A model generated the notes under the pieces. That model searched no databases. It had not been told where the DNA came from and was given only the letters and a program-made list of their open reading frames with translations. Positions 22,500 through 32,831 of a DNA stretch of 64,000 bases are shown piece after piece. How positions within the stretch are numbered: position 1 is the stretch's first letter; the number at the start of each line of letters is the position of its first letter. The stretch is from Agrocybe praecox (Eukaryota > Basidiomycota > Agaricomycetes > Agaricales > Agrocybaceae): NCBI GenBank assembly GCA_964017145.1, contig OZ024848.1:2678501-2742500 (forward strand), read 5' to 3'. The position numbers and the translations under genes are program-made.

Positions 22500-24985
22500 T
22501 GTCCACTCGGGTTAAGCCCAGTCTACGGAAATCTTGAGTATCTTAAAGTATGTTAGTAGCCCATAATCGTCCATAGATGCTCGAACTTACGGGTGTATTC
22601 CTTGTGTTTGGCTCGATGTTCCACTTTAAAGTAAGATAGGGCTTCATCATAGGCTATGGAATCGGTGCGAGTAAAATTGTCCCCGTCCCGGAACAACGTC
22701 ATGGCCGGTAGATATAGTTCAAGGACATTTATGAGCTGCCTGTTCAGGAGATCCACTGTACAGTGCGGCACCCCTGAGATACCCGTCTCTTCATAATTTC
22801 CCTTCCGCCGTGCCATTGCCACGGCTTGCTTTGCCAATAAATATGCACAAGGGTCCGGCAGTTCATTCTCTGTCCTCATATCCCGTACCAAGTATGTCGC
22901 ATTAAACCAGAATAAAAGCTGCAAGCTTCTTCCGCGGGCGAAACAAGCTACTTCTCGCTCTTGTCGCGAGTGCGTTGAGGTCGTAGTCCATCATTCGTCG
23001 ATATTCTTTGGCGGTCGGCTCCTGGTCAGGCCTCTGATTTGGTGCTCTGTATGTTCGCGCATCCAACACGTTGCTGAAGAGTACAGCATTGCATAAACCG
23101 AGTAAATCAAGCACCCCCTCGAAGAGGTTCATCCTAGGTAAATGTAATGTTTCCTGGTCTACGTAGCTACAATTAGCCACAAGCCTGTTGAATGGTTTAC
23201 AAAATTACCTGTTGTATCAATGGTCTTTTTGACCAACCTCAAATAGTAAAAATGAGCTATTTGGCGCAGCAACGATCGAGATGGCAGAAAAGGTTCTTCT
23301 GTTTCCTCTGCAGGTCGTCGGACTGTAAGTTGGGTCATGGACTTCGCTGGTTCGAGGTCCCCCACTGGCCTTGTGTCAAACCAATACGGTCCCAGGAATT
23401 CGTCCGGCGGCAACCTTCTATCTGTGACCATGACAAGTTGGACACGAGATTGGTTAATAAGGCCCCTGGATCATCGACACCCAGAGCCATTTTAAAGAGA
23501 GTGGTCCACACTGCGCGTTCAATTGAGAGAATGAGTTTCCGTTTTATCGTCCCCAATATTAGGCATGTATCCAACATGTGTTTCCCATTCCAACCCTTTT
23601 TAGTGATTTTCTTTGGCACGAATAGAATGAGCGGAGAAACGAGAAGGACGAATTGTAGAGCTGCTCGTAGGGCACCCGGTCCTCCTTTCGATGTGTTCGA
23701 ATATACTGTCTTCAAATATCGAGCTTCAGCGCTATTGAAGTGGCTGATAAATACTCCAGGCACCGAATCCTTGCTAAAAAAGTATATGTGAGCACATTCA
23801 GATTAATAACTAGCGAGAGGGTGTGCAACGTACTTGGTCATGTAATCGTCCAGAATGTCTGGGATGGCCTCCTGATCATTTCGAGGCATATTGAGAAAGG
23901 CTATGTGCATGGCTGCGGCCAGAAGATTATGAAGGACTTTCGAGAAGTCTGTCCCTGCCTGCACGGTTGTCATTTGCTTGAACAAACGTACATGGGGCGA
24001 AAACGCAACGTTGACGCCGGGGCTGAGTTGTGCCTTCGATCTGTCCATTTTTGCACGAAAGTCGGTCAGAAGAGATGGCCAGTCCGCTAAAGGGTCCAAA
24101 ATCTATGATAAAGATGATATTTTAATATGAATGCAAATGTTAAAAGAAACAAGGCATGCGCCTCGCTTCGCTCCGGCACCAAAAATACGAATAACATTTG
24201 GAGAGCATATGGCAAGGAGGAATTAGAGCATAGCCGTAAAGTGTAAGCATCAAAATGATATCAAAACCAAAGGAAAGAGAAGATACTGAAAAAGCATGAT
24301 AATATCTGTAAAATAGTTCCAAATTTGGCAAGGTAAAATGGAGAGATGGAGGACAAAGGATGGCAATAAAAAATATGTCATCGAAATGAGAAAAGGAGTG
24401 CAAAGAACAATAAGATTTACCTAAAGAGGTGCAAAAACAAGTACACACGAACTTGCGCGTTTGCTTAATAGTATAGTAATAATGACTTACTGGCGAAAGA
24501 GTGGTGTTGGATGGCTCCATAATTCCACGGCGAATGGGTCCAGTGTGCATTGGCGCAATTTCGTTGACGAATGAATAAATATCCACCACTTTGTACGCGC
24601 AAATTAATGCTGCGGCCTGAGTCGCTTCTTGGGCTGACGTAATGTCAATTCGGATGTGTGTTGCTGGCTGGGCTATACTGAGGCTAGTCCCAAAATTCCG
24701 TGCAGAGCGCACGGGAAATACCTGTGAATCCAAAAAGTTTAGATTCACATTTCCTCAACTGCTCTATCCTGTCCTATAACAGTTTACTTGTGAGCACATA
24801 TTGTAGGCATGATACTTGTACTGTACCTCCAGACCACTGAGATTAGGGTTTTCGCCGTTCCAGTGACATATCCCTTCTAGACCGCCATCCTCATGAATCA
24901 CGTTGGTGAGAAATGGGAACTTCTGCACAATTGAAGATTTCATTCGCGGGGAGGGCATTGGTGCTGTCACTGAAATATTTTTCAA
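22500..24985 (-). pseudogene. Unrecognised multi-exon minus-strand gene, apparently frameshifted
   Basis: A chain of long minus-strand exons with good splice sites suggests one gene: PMPSPRMKSSIVQKFPF (24970-24830), VFPVRSARNFGTSLSI (about 24720-24490), DPLADWPSLLTDFRAKMDRS (24100-23830), VPGVFISHFNSAEARYLK (23763-23430), RRLPPDEFLGPYWFDTRPVG (23430-23210), YVDQETLHLPRMNLFEGVLD (23166-22930) and FWFNATYLVRDMRTENELPD (22924-22590). One hydrophobic segment (ALQFVLLVSPLILFVP) could span a membrane. One-base shifts are needed near 23432 and 22925, which suggests decay. The 5' end lies beyond 24985 and was not found. I do not recognise the family. Confidence 0.42.
24115..24490 (-). repeat. Dispersed non-coding element, copy 1, in an intron
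   Basis: On the minus strand this begins TTATTACTATACTATTAAGC (24474 downward) and ends in the GC-rich hairpin-like GCCGGAGCGAAGCGAGGC (about 24177-24160). Both ends match the copy at 37.7-38.0 kb, in the same order, while the pyrimidine-rich middle has diverged. It sits inside, and enlarges to about 380 bp, an intron of the unrecognised minus-strand gene. Confidence 0.55.
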
Positions 24986-25750
24986 TCAGTCATGCTCATG
25001 TCAGAAATGACTTGGTATACCTACTTATGAGGTTTAGACTATTATAAGGATTACTGGTGTCTATTGTACGACTATGAGGTCTAATGATTAAGACAAACCA
25101 ATTTAAAAAAATATAACATAGTGGTAGGAAGAGGGAAACCAGATCCGGAGTTCGGGCCCACCTGACCTCTGTAGCTTTAGGGTGGGGTCATCAGCCTAAT
25201 CCGGAAACATGATGTCAACCTACGCCTGCCTGTCTTTTGACTGATCATCGCTTTCTGCCGTACTATGTCTGACTGGAGGACCTGACTTGTTTCGGGGACG
25301 CAGGTTCAGGACTTGCATTCTATCTTTTTCTCGGATGAATATTCAGCACTCGTATCGACTTACTTACAATGGCGTCGGGGCAGCCGAAATTCATCAAGTC
25401 TTCGGTGTGTACCGTGCACGTGCCCTTGACCTCTCACATCGAAAGTTCAGCAAGAAACAGAGCCCAAGATTCGCTCGTGGAAGATGAACGAATTCAAATA
25501 TCATGACATCCTTCTCTATTCTTGACACTTGCTCGCGGACTGTTTACTAGGGCGGTGTGACGATTGATTCTACAACATCGGAGAGGCCCCTTGGGTTAAC
25601 GTGCGTTTTTATCTGTTACTCTTCTCCTTAAATATATCTGACGTATGAACTGTAGTGTGACGCATTAGCCAAGCGCACATTGGCTCCTTACACGCTTTCG
25701 CTCAATCTAACGGATGTATCATATTTGTTGCTGCTCTAAAACCCTCATCG
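24986..25750. other. Gene-free stretch
   Basis: No supported gene; upstream exons of the preceding minus-strand gene were sought but not found. Confidence 0.25.
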
Positions 25751-26104
25751 ATGCTAGTACCATTTAAACACAGACTTGGTACCACAGAAGCCGGTGATAA
25801 GGAGGGTGAACTTTCGCATGCACAAGATGGAGAGAGGTGGCCGAGGAAGTACCCTGAGGAGAAGGGCAAGGCTGAAGAAGATTTGACGAAGACGTGGGAC
25901 GGGGATTGGACTGCCGTTGCTGAGGTATTGAAATATAATGTCTTGTTGTACATGAAACTAACTCTGAAAATGAAGCTTTGCGATGATTTGCTCGAGGAAC
26001 ACGTCCTTGCATACCCGCCTCATTCTACAGGACTGCACGCCCACGGGTTGAACTTGGATCTGCAACGCGTTTCCAGACGAAGCCCCATGCGAAAGGTTGG
26101 TTGA
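25751..26104 (+). other. Open frame of 117 codons, possible gene fragment
   Basis: A charged frame (AEEDLTKTWDGDWTAVAEVLK, then LLEEHVLAYPPHSTGLHAHG) looks protein-like, not random, but I cannot place it in a family. It precedes the BRR2 relic on the same strand without a clear splice link. Confidence 0.25.
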
Positions 26105-26319
26105 CTTACTCCTTGCCCTGCTTCCGAGTTGACAATAGTTGACGCGTTTGTAGCTGAGTAGGGCTCGAGGTCTGGAAATTCACTGCTGGATATGCAGAGT
26201 CAGGGGAGTGGGAAGGCGGGGCTGTCGATCAAGCCAGAGGGAAAGAGTTACAACTAGTAAGCTGGCCCACTTGATTATCGTATATGCGCGAATAGAAATG
26301 TAACAATGGTACTTTTGTC

Positions 26320-28684
26320 TATAGGTCGACGGAAAAGAGGCTGTTAGCGTTACAGGGGAGACCAGCACTGATTTACGATTGTTGGAAATGAGCGCCCTTA
26401 TTATCTGCACACCCACTCAGGTACGTTTTACACGAGCCTACTCGAAACTCTTTTCTGATGATTTCATAGTAGCATATGATTTCGCGAAGATGGCGCCAGC
26501 GCATGTCTGTCCAAAATCTTGGATTGTTCATTGCTCACGAAATCCAAATGGTCGGAGGAGAGGTTGGTCCCACTTATGAGGTCGTGATTTCACGAACGCG
26601 TTACCTCGAGCGTCAAACAAGAAATAAGACTCGCATTGTCACATGCGGTGTTTCCTTAGCCAACGTGGAGGACCTTGGTAAATGGATGGGTGCATCAGAA
26701 CATACCATTTCCAACTTCTCACCTAGGTAAGCTTATGTTCGAAAATGTCAGTGTGCGACATGATACTTATACTTTTTCCAGTGCCCATCCTTTGTATATG
26801 GCCATCCATATTCAATCCTTCATGATCAATCATTTCCCTTCACCTTTGTCTCATCTCGCCGACAGTGTCGAGTGACTGTGGGCGACATTTCAACGCATTG
26901 TTCGGCGGACGACCAACCCGATCTTTTTATGAGCGTTGAACCGGAAGACCTTCAACGTCATCTTGACCACATTCGCGAAGCAAGACAAGCGAATTGTTCA
27001 AAGACTCTTCGAATCTGGAGCCATTGAAGTATTGGCCGCTTCGGGGGTATTAGTTATATGGTTATCATTATGGATGTTCAATTCTACGAAGGAAAAGAGC
27101 ATCGATATATCGATTACCCTGTGATGGACGTTTTACAGATGATGGGTAAAGCTTGCCGACCTTTGGAAGATGAAAGAAGTCGACGCATCCTGATGTGTCA
27201 ACAGACTCGCAAATACTTCCACAAGAAGTTCCCTCCAGAAGGTCTCCTAATATAGTCACATCTTCCAACTCATTTGCTATACGACTATTTCCTTGCAGAG
27301 ATAGCCGTAAAGACGATCGAGAACACACAAGATGCCATGGTCAATATTTTCGAATATTCATCATGTGTTTCACGCGCTGATGAATTTGTTTTTAGGATAT
27401 GTTGATATGGACGCACTTTGACAAGCGAGTGCTAGAAAATCCAAATTACTACAATCTTTATAGCATGTATCGGACTATCTATCGAAACTCGTTTACACCA
27501 CTCTGAACGACTTGGTCAACTCGAAATGTATTGCTATCGGTAGGTATCTTGAAAAATCCTTCTCTATGTACGTCCGGTCTAATACGTTGAATAGAGGACG
27601 AAATGGACGTTTCTCCTCTCGATTCGGGTATGATTGCTGCACAATATTTCATGTAAGCATTATTCCGCGTCGTCATTTATTATCCTGATATTCATCCATC
27701 TTCTTCCAGACGTTACTGTTGAGGTGTATACCCTGTCACTCAAGAAACGTTCAAAGTTGAAGGGCTTGCTGGAGGTTGTTTGGTCTTCTGTGGAATTCGA
27801 AAGTAACCCAATTCGTTGACACGAAGATGCACTCCTGCGTCGCATCTATGACTGTGTACCAGTGAAACTTGACCAGGTGAACCTCGAAGCACCGCACTTC
27901 AAGATATTCTTGCTTCTGCAAGCCCATTTTTTCTCGCCTGCAACTGCAACTTCCTCTCAATCTGTCAGCGGACCAAGTTCTTGTCCTCGCAAAGGTTCTG
28001 GATATTCTGTCAACGTGTGTTGACGCCATGTCGTCGAACGCTTGGTTAAAAGCATTTGGTGCCATGGATTTGTCGCAGATGTGTGTGTGTGTGTGTGCAA
28101 GCAATGTGGGAAACAGATTGTCCATTAAAATAAATTCTTCATTTCGAATCCGATGTACGTCTTTTTTTGTGTGACGTTTCCGCGTAGTGTTCACCGAAGC
28201 TTTTCATTAGGTTATAAAACGGTGCAAAGATGTCGGCGGTACGATGTTATGGAAATGGAAGACAAACAGCGCAATGAATTGCCCCAAACGACTCCAGTTC
28301 AAATGTAAGTCTTCTTTTGACAGCGACAAGGTTCGGAACGCTGAAAAATTCTACAGGCGCGACGTTATCACCTTCGTCAATTCGTATCCTACTCTGGAAG
28401 TTACTCATGAGTTAGTAAAAGGCGAGTATACTGCCGGGTCATCTATCTTATTTGAAGGTGGCTCTGGCACGTGAGGCCGATGATGATGACCAGAAACGAC
28501 CAAGCTGTCGTTACGCCATTCTTTCTACCCTTCAGGAAAACTGGCGAAATCGTGGCTCGTCATAGACGATGCTGCAAGTCACCAACTACTTGTAATCAAA
28601 AGGGTGACTGTCACAAAGAGTCTGTCTGTCAAGCTCGAGTTTTCTCTCCCCAAGGGCACTCATTCACTGAAACTGTGCTACGAG
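26320..28684 (+). pseudogene. BRR2-type U5 snRNP helicase relic: C-terminal cassette
   Basis: BRR2 is the Ski2-like helicase that unwinds U4/U6 in the spliceosome. This segment carries its second cassette in order: GKEAVSVTGETSTDLRLLE and ICTPTQ (26330-26420); LGLFIAHEIQMVGGEVGPTY, a DEIQ-type motif with D replaced by H; VEDLGKWMGASEH; a RecA2 part with VQFYEGKEHRYIDYPVMDVL and CRPLEDE (27090-27180); winged-helix and Sec63 parts (VTVEVYTLSLKKRSKLKGLL; MSSNAWLKAFGAMDLSQMC, minus strand reading not used); ELVKGEYTAGSS; and VTVTKSLSVKLEFSLPKGTH near 28650. Frameshifts, stops and a TG-dinucleotide expansion at 28080-28099 disrupt it. All pieces are fragments of one well-known family, so the family call is firm. 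Confidence 0.8.
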
Positions 28685-30225
28685 AAAGTTCTTGACCAGG
28701 CTGGAAAGAATCAAACCCTTCTTTTCGTGCATTTGCGCAAAGAAACCTCCGAGACCTCAAGGACATGGCCATTGAGAAGGAGACCACCACCCAATTCCTT
28801 CCTTTTGTGTTCGTTATCCATCACGCTGGTATGACCCGCGAAGACTGTGCCATCGTCGAGGAAATGTTCGCGGATGGATTTGTTTAAGCTCTTGTCAGCA
28901 CTGCCACACTTGCTTGGGATGTTAACCTTCCCGCCCATACCGTCATCATCAAAGTCTTCAAATCCTTGGAGGTGCTGGTCGACCTCAACACGAGACTTAT
29001 GATGAAGGCATCAGTGTCGAAACTGGCTGACAATGTGAATACTAAGATCGTGGCTGGTACTGTCATGAATCGTGATGAAGCAGTGCGATGGCTAGGCTAC
29101 ACTTATCTGTGGGTTCAATTTTACTTCGACTTTGCGCTGTTGCCACACCAGATACTCAACATTTTTGATTCTAGGTACGTCCGTATGAAGTCTCTAGCGC
29201 TGTACGGGGTCGGTGCAGATTATCAAGATGATGAAGTCTCATCCAGAAGAGAGCCGACATTGCTCATCCGATGCTATTTGAGAAGTGCCAAGTCATCAAA
29301 TATGAAAGGTCCTCTGGTCGTTTCACGAGCATGGAATTTTTTCGCATTACTATGTCACCTATAATCTGATGATGGTGTACAACCAGCATCTGAGGCCAAC
29401 AGTGTCAACAATAGAACTCTTCCGAGTATTCGCGCTTTCTAACGAATCCAAACTTCTTCCTGTGCGTTTCGTCGTCTTTTTTCATAACCATTTATTCACT
29501 GACGCCTCTTTCTGCGACTTTTTAGGTCAGGCAAGAAACCTGAGCTGACCAAGCTGCTTGAACGAGTTCCTATTCCTGTCAAAGAGAGCGTCGAAGGACC
29601 AGTAGCAAAGATACATGTCTTGCTATAAGCATACATATCACAACTAAAGCTTGACGGCTTTGTTCTTGTTGCCGATATGGTATTCGTTCAACAACCAGCC
29701 GGACGGTAAGTTCAAATTTTTATCCGACCATAACAAATGTATCTGATTTAATTTTACAGTATTCTACGAGCCATGTTCGAAATATGTTTGAAGGGCGGAT
29801 GGGCTGCACCCGCCAAAGCAGCTTTGGATATCTGTAAAATCGTAGAAAAATGGATGTAAGGTGTTGTTCCGTCATCATCTTCGATACATGCTCATTCTTT
29901 CTTAGGTGGGGTTCAATGACTCCTCTTCGTCAATTCAAGGGTGTGCCATACGTAAAGCTGAAGGAAGCAATTCGTAAGCCATCTTCCCCTCGTCTAACGC
30001 TTAGCACAATAATGACTTTCCAATATAGCCATGGTATCGTTACTTCGACCTGACACCACCAGAAATCGGCGAACTGATTGGAATCCCTAACGCTGGTCGT
30101 CTGGTGCACCGACTTGTCCATAATTTCCCAAAACTGTACGCCGAAGATGAGCACAACGTTACCTTGACGGTGCCCATGTTTGAACCTGTCCCGCCCAACT
30201 ACTATATCTCCGTAATTATCCAGTA
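28685..30225 (+). pseudogene. BRR2-type helicase relic: N-terminal cassette, placed after the C-terminal one
   Basis: Starting CYEKVLDQAGKNQT at about 28675 the sequence reads the first helicase cassette from RecA2 onward: FVHLRKETSE; HHAGMTREDCAIVEEMFADG (motif-V region); STATLAWDVNLPAHTVIIK; KLADNVNTKIVAGTVMNRDE and [91 protein letters not shown]; and DEHNVTLTVPMFEPVPPNYY at about 30140-30210. Several stops and frameshifts occur. In a normal gene this cassette precedes the one found at 26.3-28.7 kb. Confidence 0.8.
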
Positions 30226-30860
30226 GCACGGAACGCAGCTCTGCACGAGTATGGAACACATCTTGGTGTCGCTTCCGCACCAATATGATATTTCCGCATT
30301 ACACTTAGCAGCGATCTTTTTGTTTTTGTCGCATTTGTAGCATCGTCAAGAAGCGGTACAAAAACTGCTTTTACAAAATACACCTTTTCGTGGGCAAAAA
30401 TTTGTATGAAAACTGGGACTTAGGAACCAGTTGGTTGAGAAACGGAGATTGACCCTGGCAATGACGCGTATTATGTCTCCTCGCATGATAAACCATACAT
30501 CGTAGGAAACACAAGTCCGGATCAAGTTTCTTCTTGCGTAGTTGTCTGGGATGTGCTCACTAGCATTCATGTTCAGCTCCGGAACGAATCCCGTTTCAAG
30601 GAACGGAAAGGAGGTCGCGGTTTGCCCAGGGCAGCCACCACCAGAGGCACATACTACTTTGTGTGAAAGTTGAGCTTTATCCTTTGGTAACCGCCTGAGG
30701 ATAATCAAAGCATCGTATTGGCCTGAACGTTGCGGTGCGGAACAGGCCACTCTTCCGTTCAGATAATAGGTCTCTCAAACGAAGGAAAGAAGATCCTACC
30801 GGATGGATTTATACGAATTCAGTCCCACGTCTCTGACTCTCTGACCAAAGTGCCGCTGAA
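30226..30860. other. Unassigned sequence downstream of the BRR2 relic
   Basis: A 134-codon minus-strand frame (30346-30750) is open, but I see no family signature and do not call it. Confidence 0.25.
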
Positions 30861-31065
30861 ACAATGATTGTTGGTCATTCGAGCACCCTTGAATCAATCG
30901 TCTTTTCCAGAAACAAGGAGCAGGTTGTGTCTGGCTCCAAGGATAGATCTGTGCAAGTTTGGGACTTGGGTAGAGACACAGAGACGTGTTATTCACCTAG
31001 AACCTTTATCCTCTGTCTCCTTCGACATCCAGATTCGCCAGATGGAAGTGCACTGAACAGCGTAG
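30861..31065 (+). pseudogene. WD40-repeat remnant
   Basis: The frame at 30864 reads IVGHSSTLESIVFSRNKEQV then SGSKDRSVQVWDLGRDTE, a single WD40 blade with GH and WD dipeptides as in NACHT-WD40 proteins of agarics. A frame change at about 30975 continues RRVIHLEPLSSVSFD in register with family sequences. Only about one repeat remains. Confidence 0.6.
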
Positions 31066-31511
31066 TCACGATCCCTATTGCCTGTAGCGAGTCATTGTGG
31101 ATATGTACATAAACAAGTATATTAGGATGCGAATAGACAATAAAGTAACGAAAAAACTGTATGTTGGTAGATATAAATGAATGGTATGCGTGAGGGATAA
31201 CCAAAAGGGTGGTATAAAATTCCAGTCCCACCGTTTTGCTCACCAATCCCACCTTCCAAGCAATTTTGGCATTACATCGACGGACGGACACAATTCCTGT
31301 CTGCCGTCCTTCTTCGACCACAGAATTACCCATGTTGGGCGGGAGTAGGCGGGAGTCACATGAGTCCCGACGTCGGGGGACTTTTGAGGAGGATTTTATT
31401 TCACTTTAAAAGGTACCGAATGCCCACTACACCATGTCTGTATCGTAGAAGTGTAAAGGGGTGGCCACCGCTTCCTTATTTTCGTAGAATCCTAAGTTCT
31501 GCTCCCACCAA

Positions 31512-31922
31512 TCAATATTCGAGACTGTCCGGCAAAGTCAGGGGTCCAGCGAAAGGTGATGAATTCGGGTGCCCTTCACATTCGTGGAATAAGTCGAGAT
31601 GAAAGTTACGAGAATTTTTATTGGGCAAAACTGGTGACGGAGGTGCTACCGGTGACGAAGGCGCCTGACTAGAGGAGGCAGGTGTCTGACGTCGATCGTG
31701 TGCCCGTACATTCTTCAACTCGATCTCCTTCACAGCCTTCATTGTTTCCCTGTTTTGCCTTCTGAGTGATCCATTCTTTGCATTGATCAAGTAGTCTTCT
31801 CTTCTTTTGAGAAGTGTCCGCTTGGTGGAAAGATTAGCAGCTTTTGATGATATTTTACTGCATCCTTTGAGCTCGTTCGAGATGGCCATTAACCGTGCTG
31901 CAATTTTGGCTACTCGCTCCAT
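31512..31922 (-). other. Open frame of 136 codons, unrecognised
   Basis: A Lys/Arg-rich, probably helical N-terminal part (TKRTLLKRREDYLINAKNGS) is followed by a Ser/Pro-rich linker. It may be an exon of a larger gene or a fragment. No partner exon was identified. Confidence 0.28.
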
Positions 31923-32331
31923 CGATCATTTGCGTTTCATTGCGAGTTGTTCGACCTTTGCCTCAAGTTAATAGTAAATATCCGTGCAACGTTCACAGCT
32001 TGGACCTTTTCGTGGTTAGCCTGCATCCCTTGCCTCTTTGCAGGTCCTCGTTTCTCCCTGTTGTAAAGGAGGTTAAAACGAGCCGCAGGAGCAAGGCTGC
32101 TGGCCTCGAGTGTTCCGCTATTTCGTTATCTCGTTCAAGGCGCCGCCAAGAAGGGGTCGTTGTATTCCGGTCTCTATATTGTGCCGTGCATGTGCTGTCT
32201 CACCCAAATTGCTGTCACTTGGTGTAATCATCTATGTTTGGAGAATGCGACGACGGAGATGGGAAGTTGGGCGTAGATAACGTCAAAGAAGACCATGTGA
32301 AGCAGGTTCTTGGTCTCCGGAAGGTCGGGCT
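31923..32331. other. Gene-free spacer
   Basis: No supported gene recognised; short frames on both strands lack any family signature. Confidence 0.25.
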
Positions 32332-32831
32332 TCAGGCCACAGGTTTGGTGCCACTCCCTTTGAGAGTGGCGGTGATGCTGTTGCTGATGAGGACGTTCAA
32401 GTTGGCGTTCGCAACGGAACCGATAGGAGCAATCGCTGAATGTCGATGAACCAGCCAGGAGCGCTGGTGGCGATACCATTCGTGACTATGAGCCTGAGGT
32501 CTGTTAGTCGCGCGGCTTGAACAAAAATTTTCCAGTAAGGTGGATGGCAGAATTTTGAACATCTTGAGCCTATAATTGACAAAGGTAAAGGAAGATAAAT
32601 AAAAAAACAAAAAGACCATCACGTTCCTAAACTTAGACGTACCAATGTACCATCGTCAGTTCCAGTCATATCAACCCGTTTTCCGTTGATAAATACATTT
32701 CCGACATCCTGCATTTGAGGGTCGTTTGTAGTCCCTCGGAGGGGGAATTTCAGAGGATAGATGGCATCGATATCGGAGGTGCCTTGTAGCTTAGCAATCT
32801 TACCGAAAACGCGCTTTTTTGACCCCCCCAT
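32332..32831 (-). other. Possible two-exon hypothetical gene fragment
   Basis: The minus-strand frame from 32831 (KIAKLQGTSDIDAIYPLKFP, VFINGKRVDMTGTDDGTLV) looks protein-like. A second segment near 32440-32350 reads APIGSVANANLNVLISNSIT. They might be exons of one gene separated by the AT-rich stretch around 32600, but the junction is not convincing and the family is unknown. Confidence 0.3.

Noticed and set aside
30346..30750. 134-codon minus-strand frame after the BRR2 relic
   Set aside because: No recognisable motif and no splice partners; could be chance in GC-neutral sequence.
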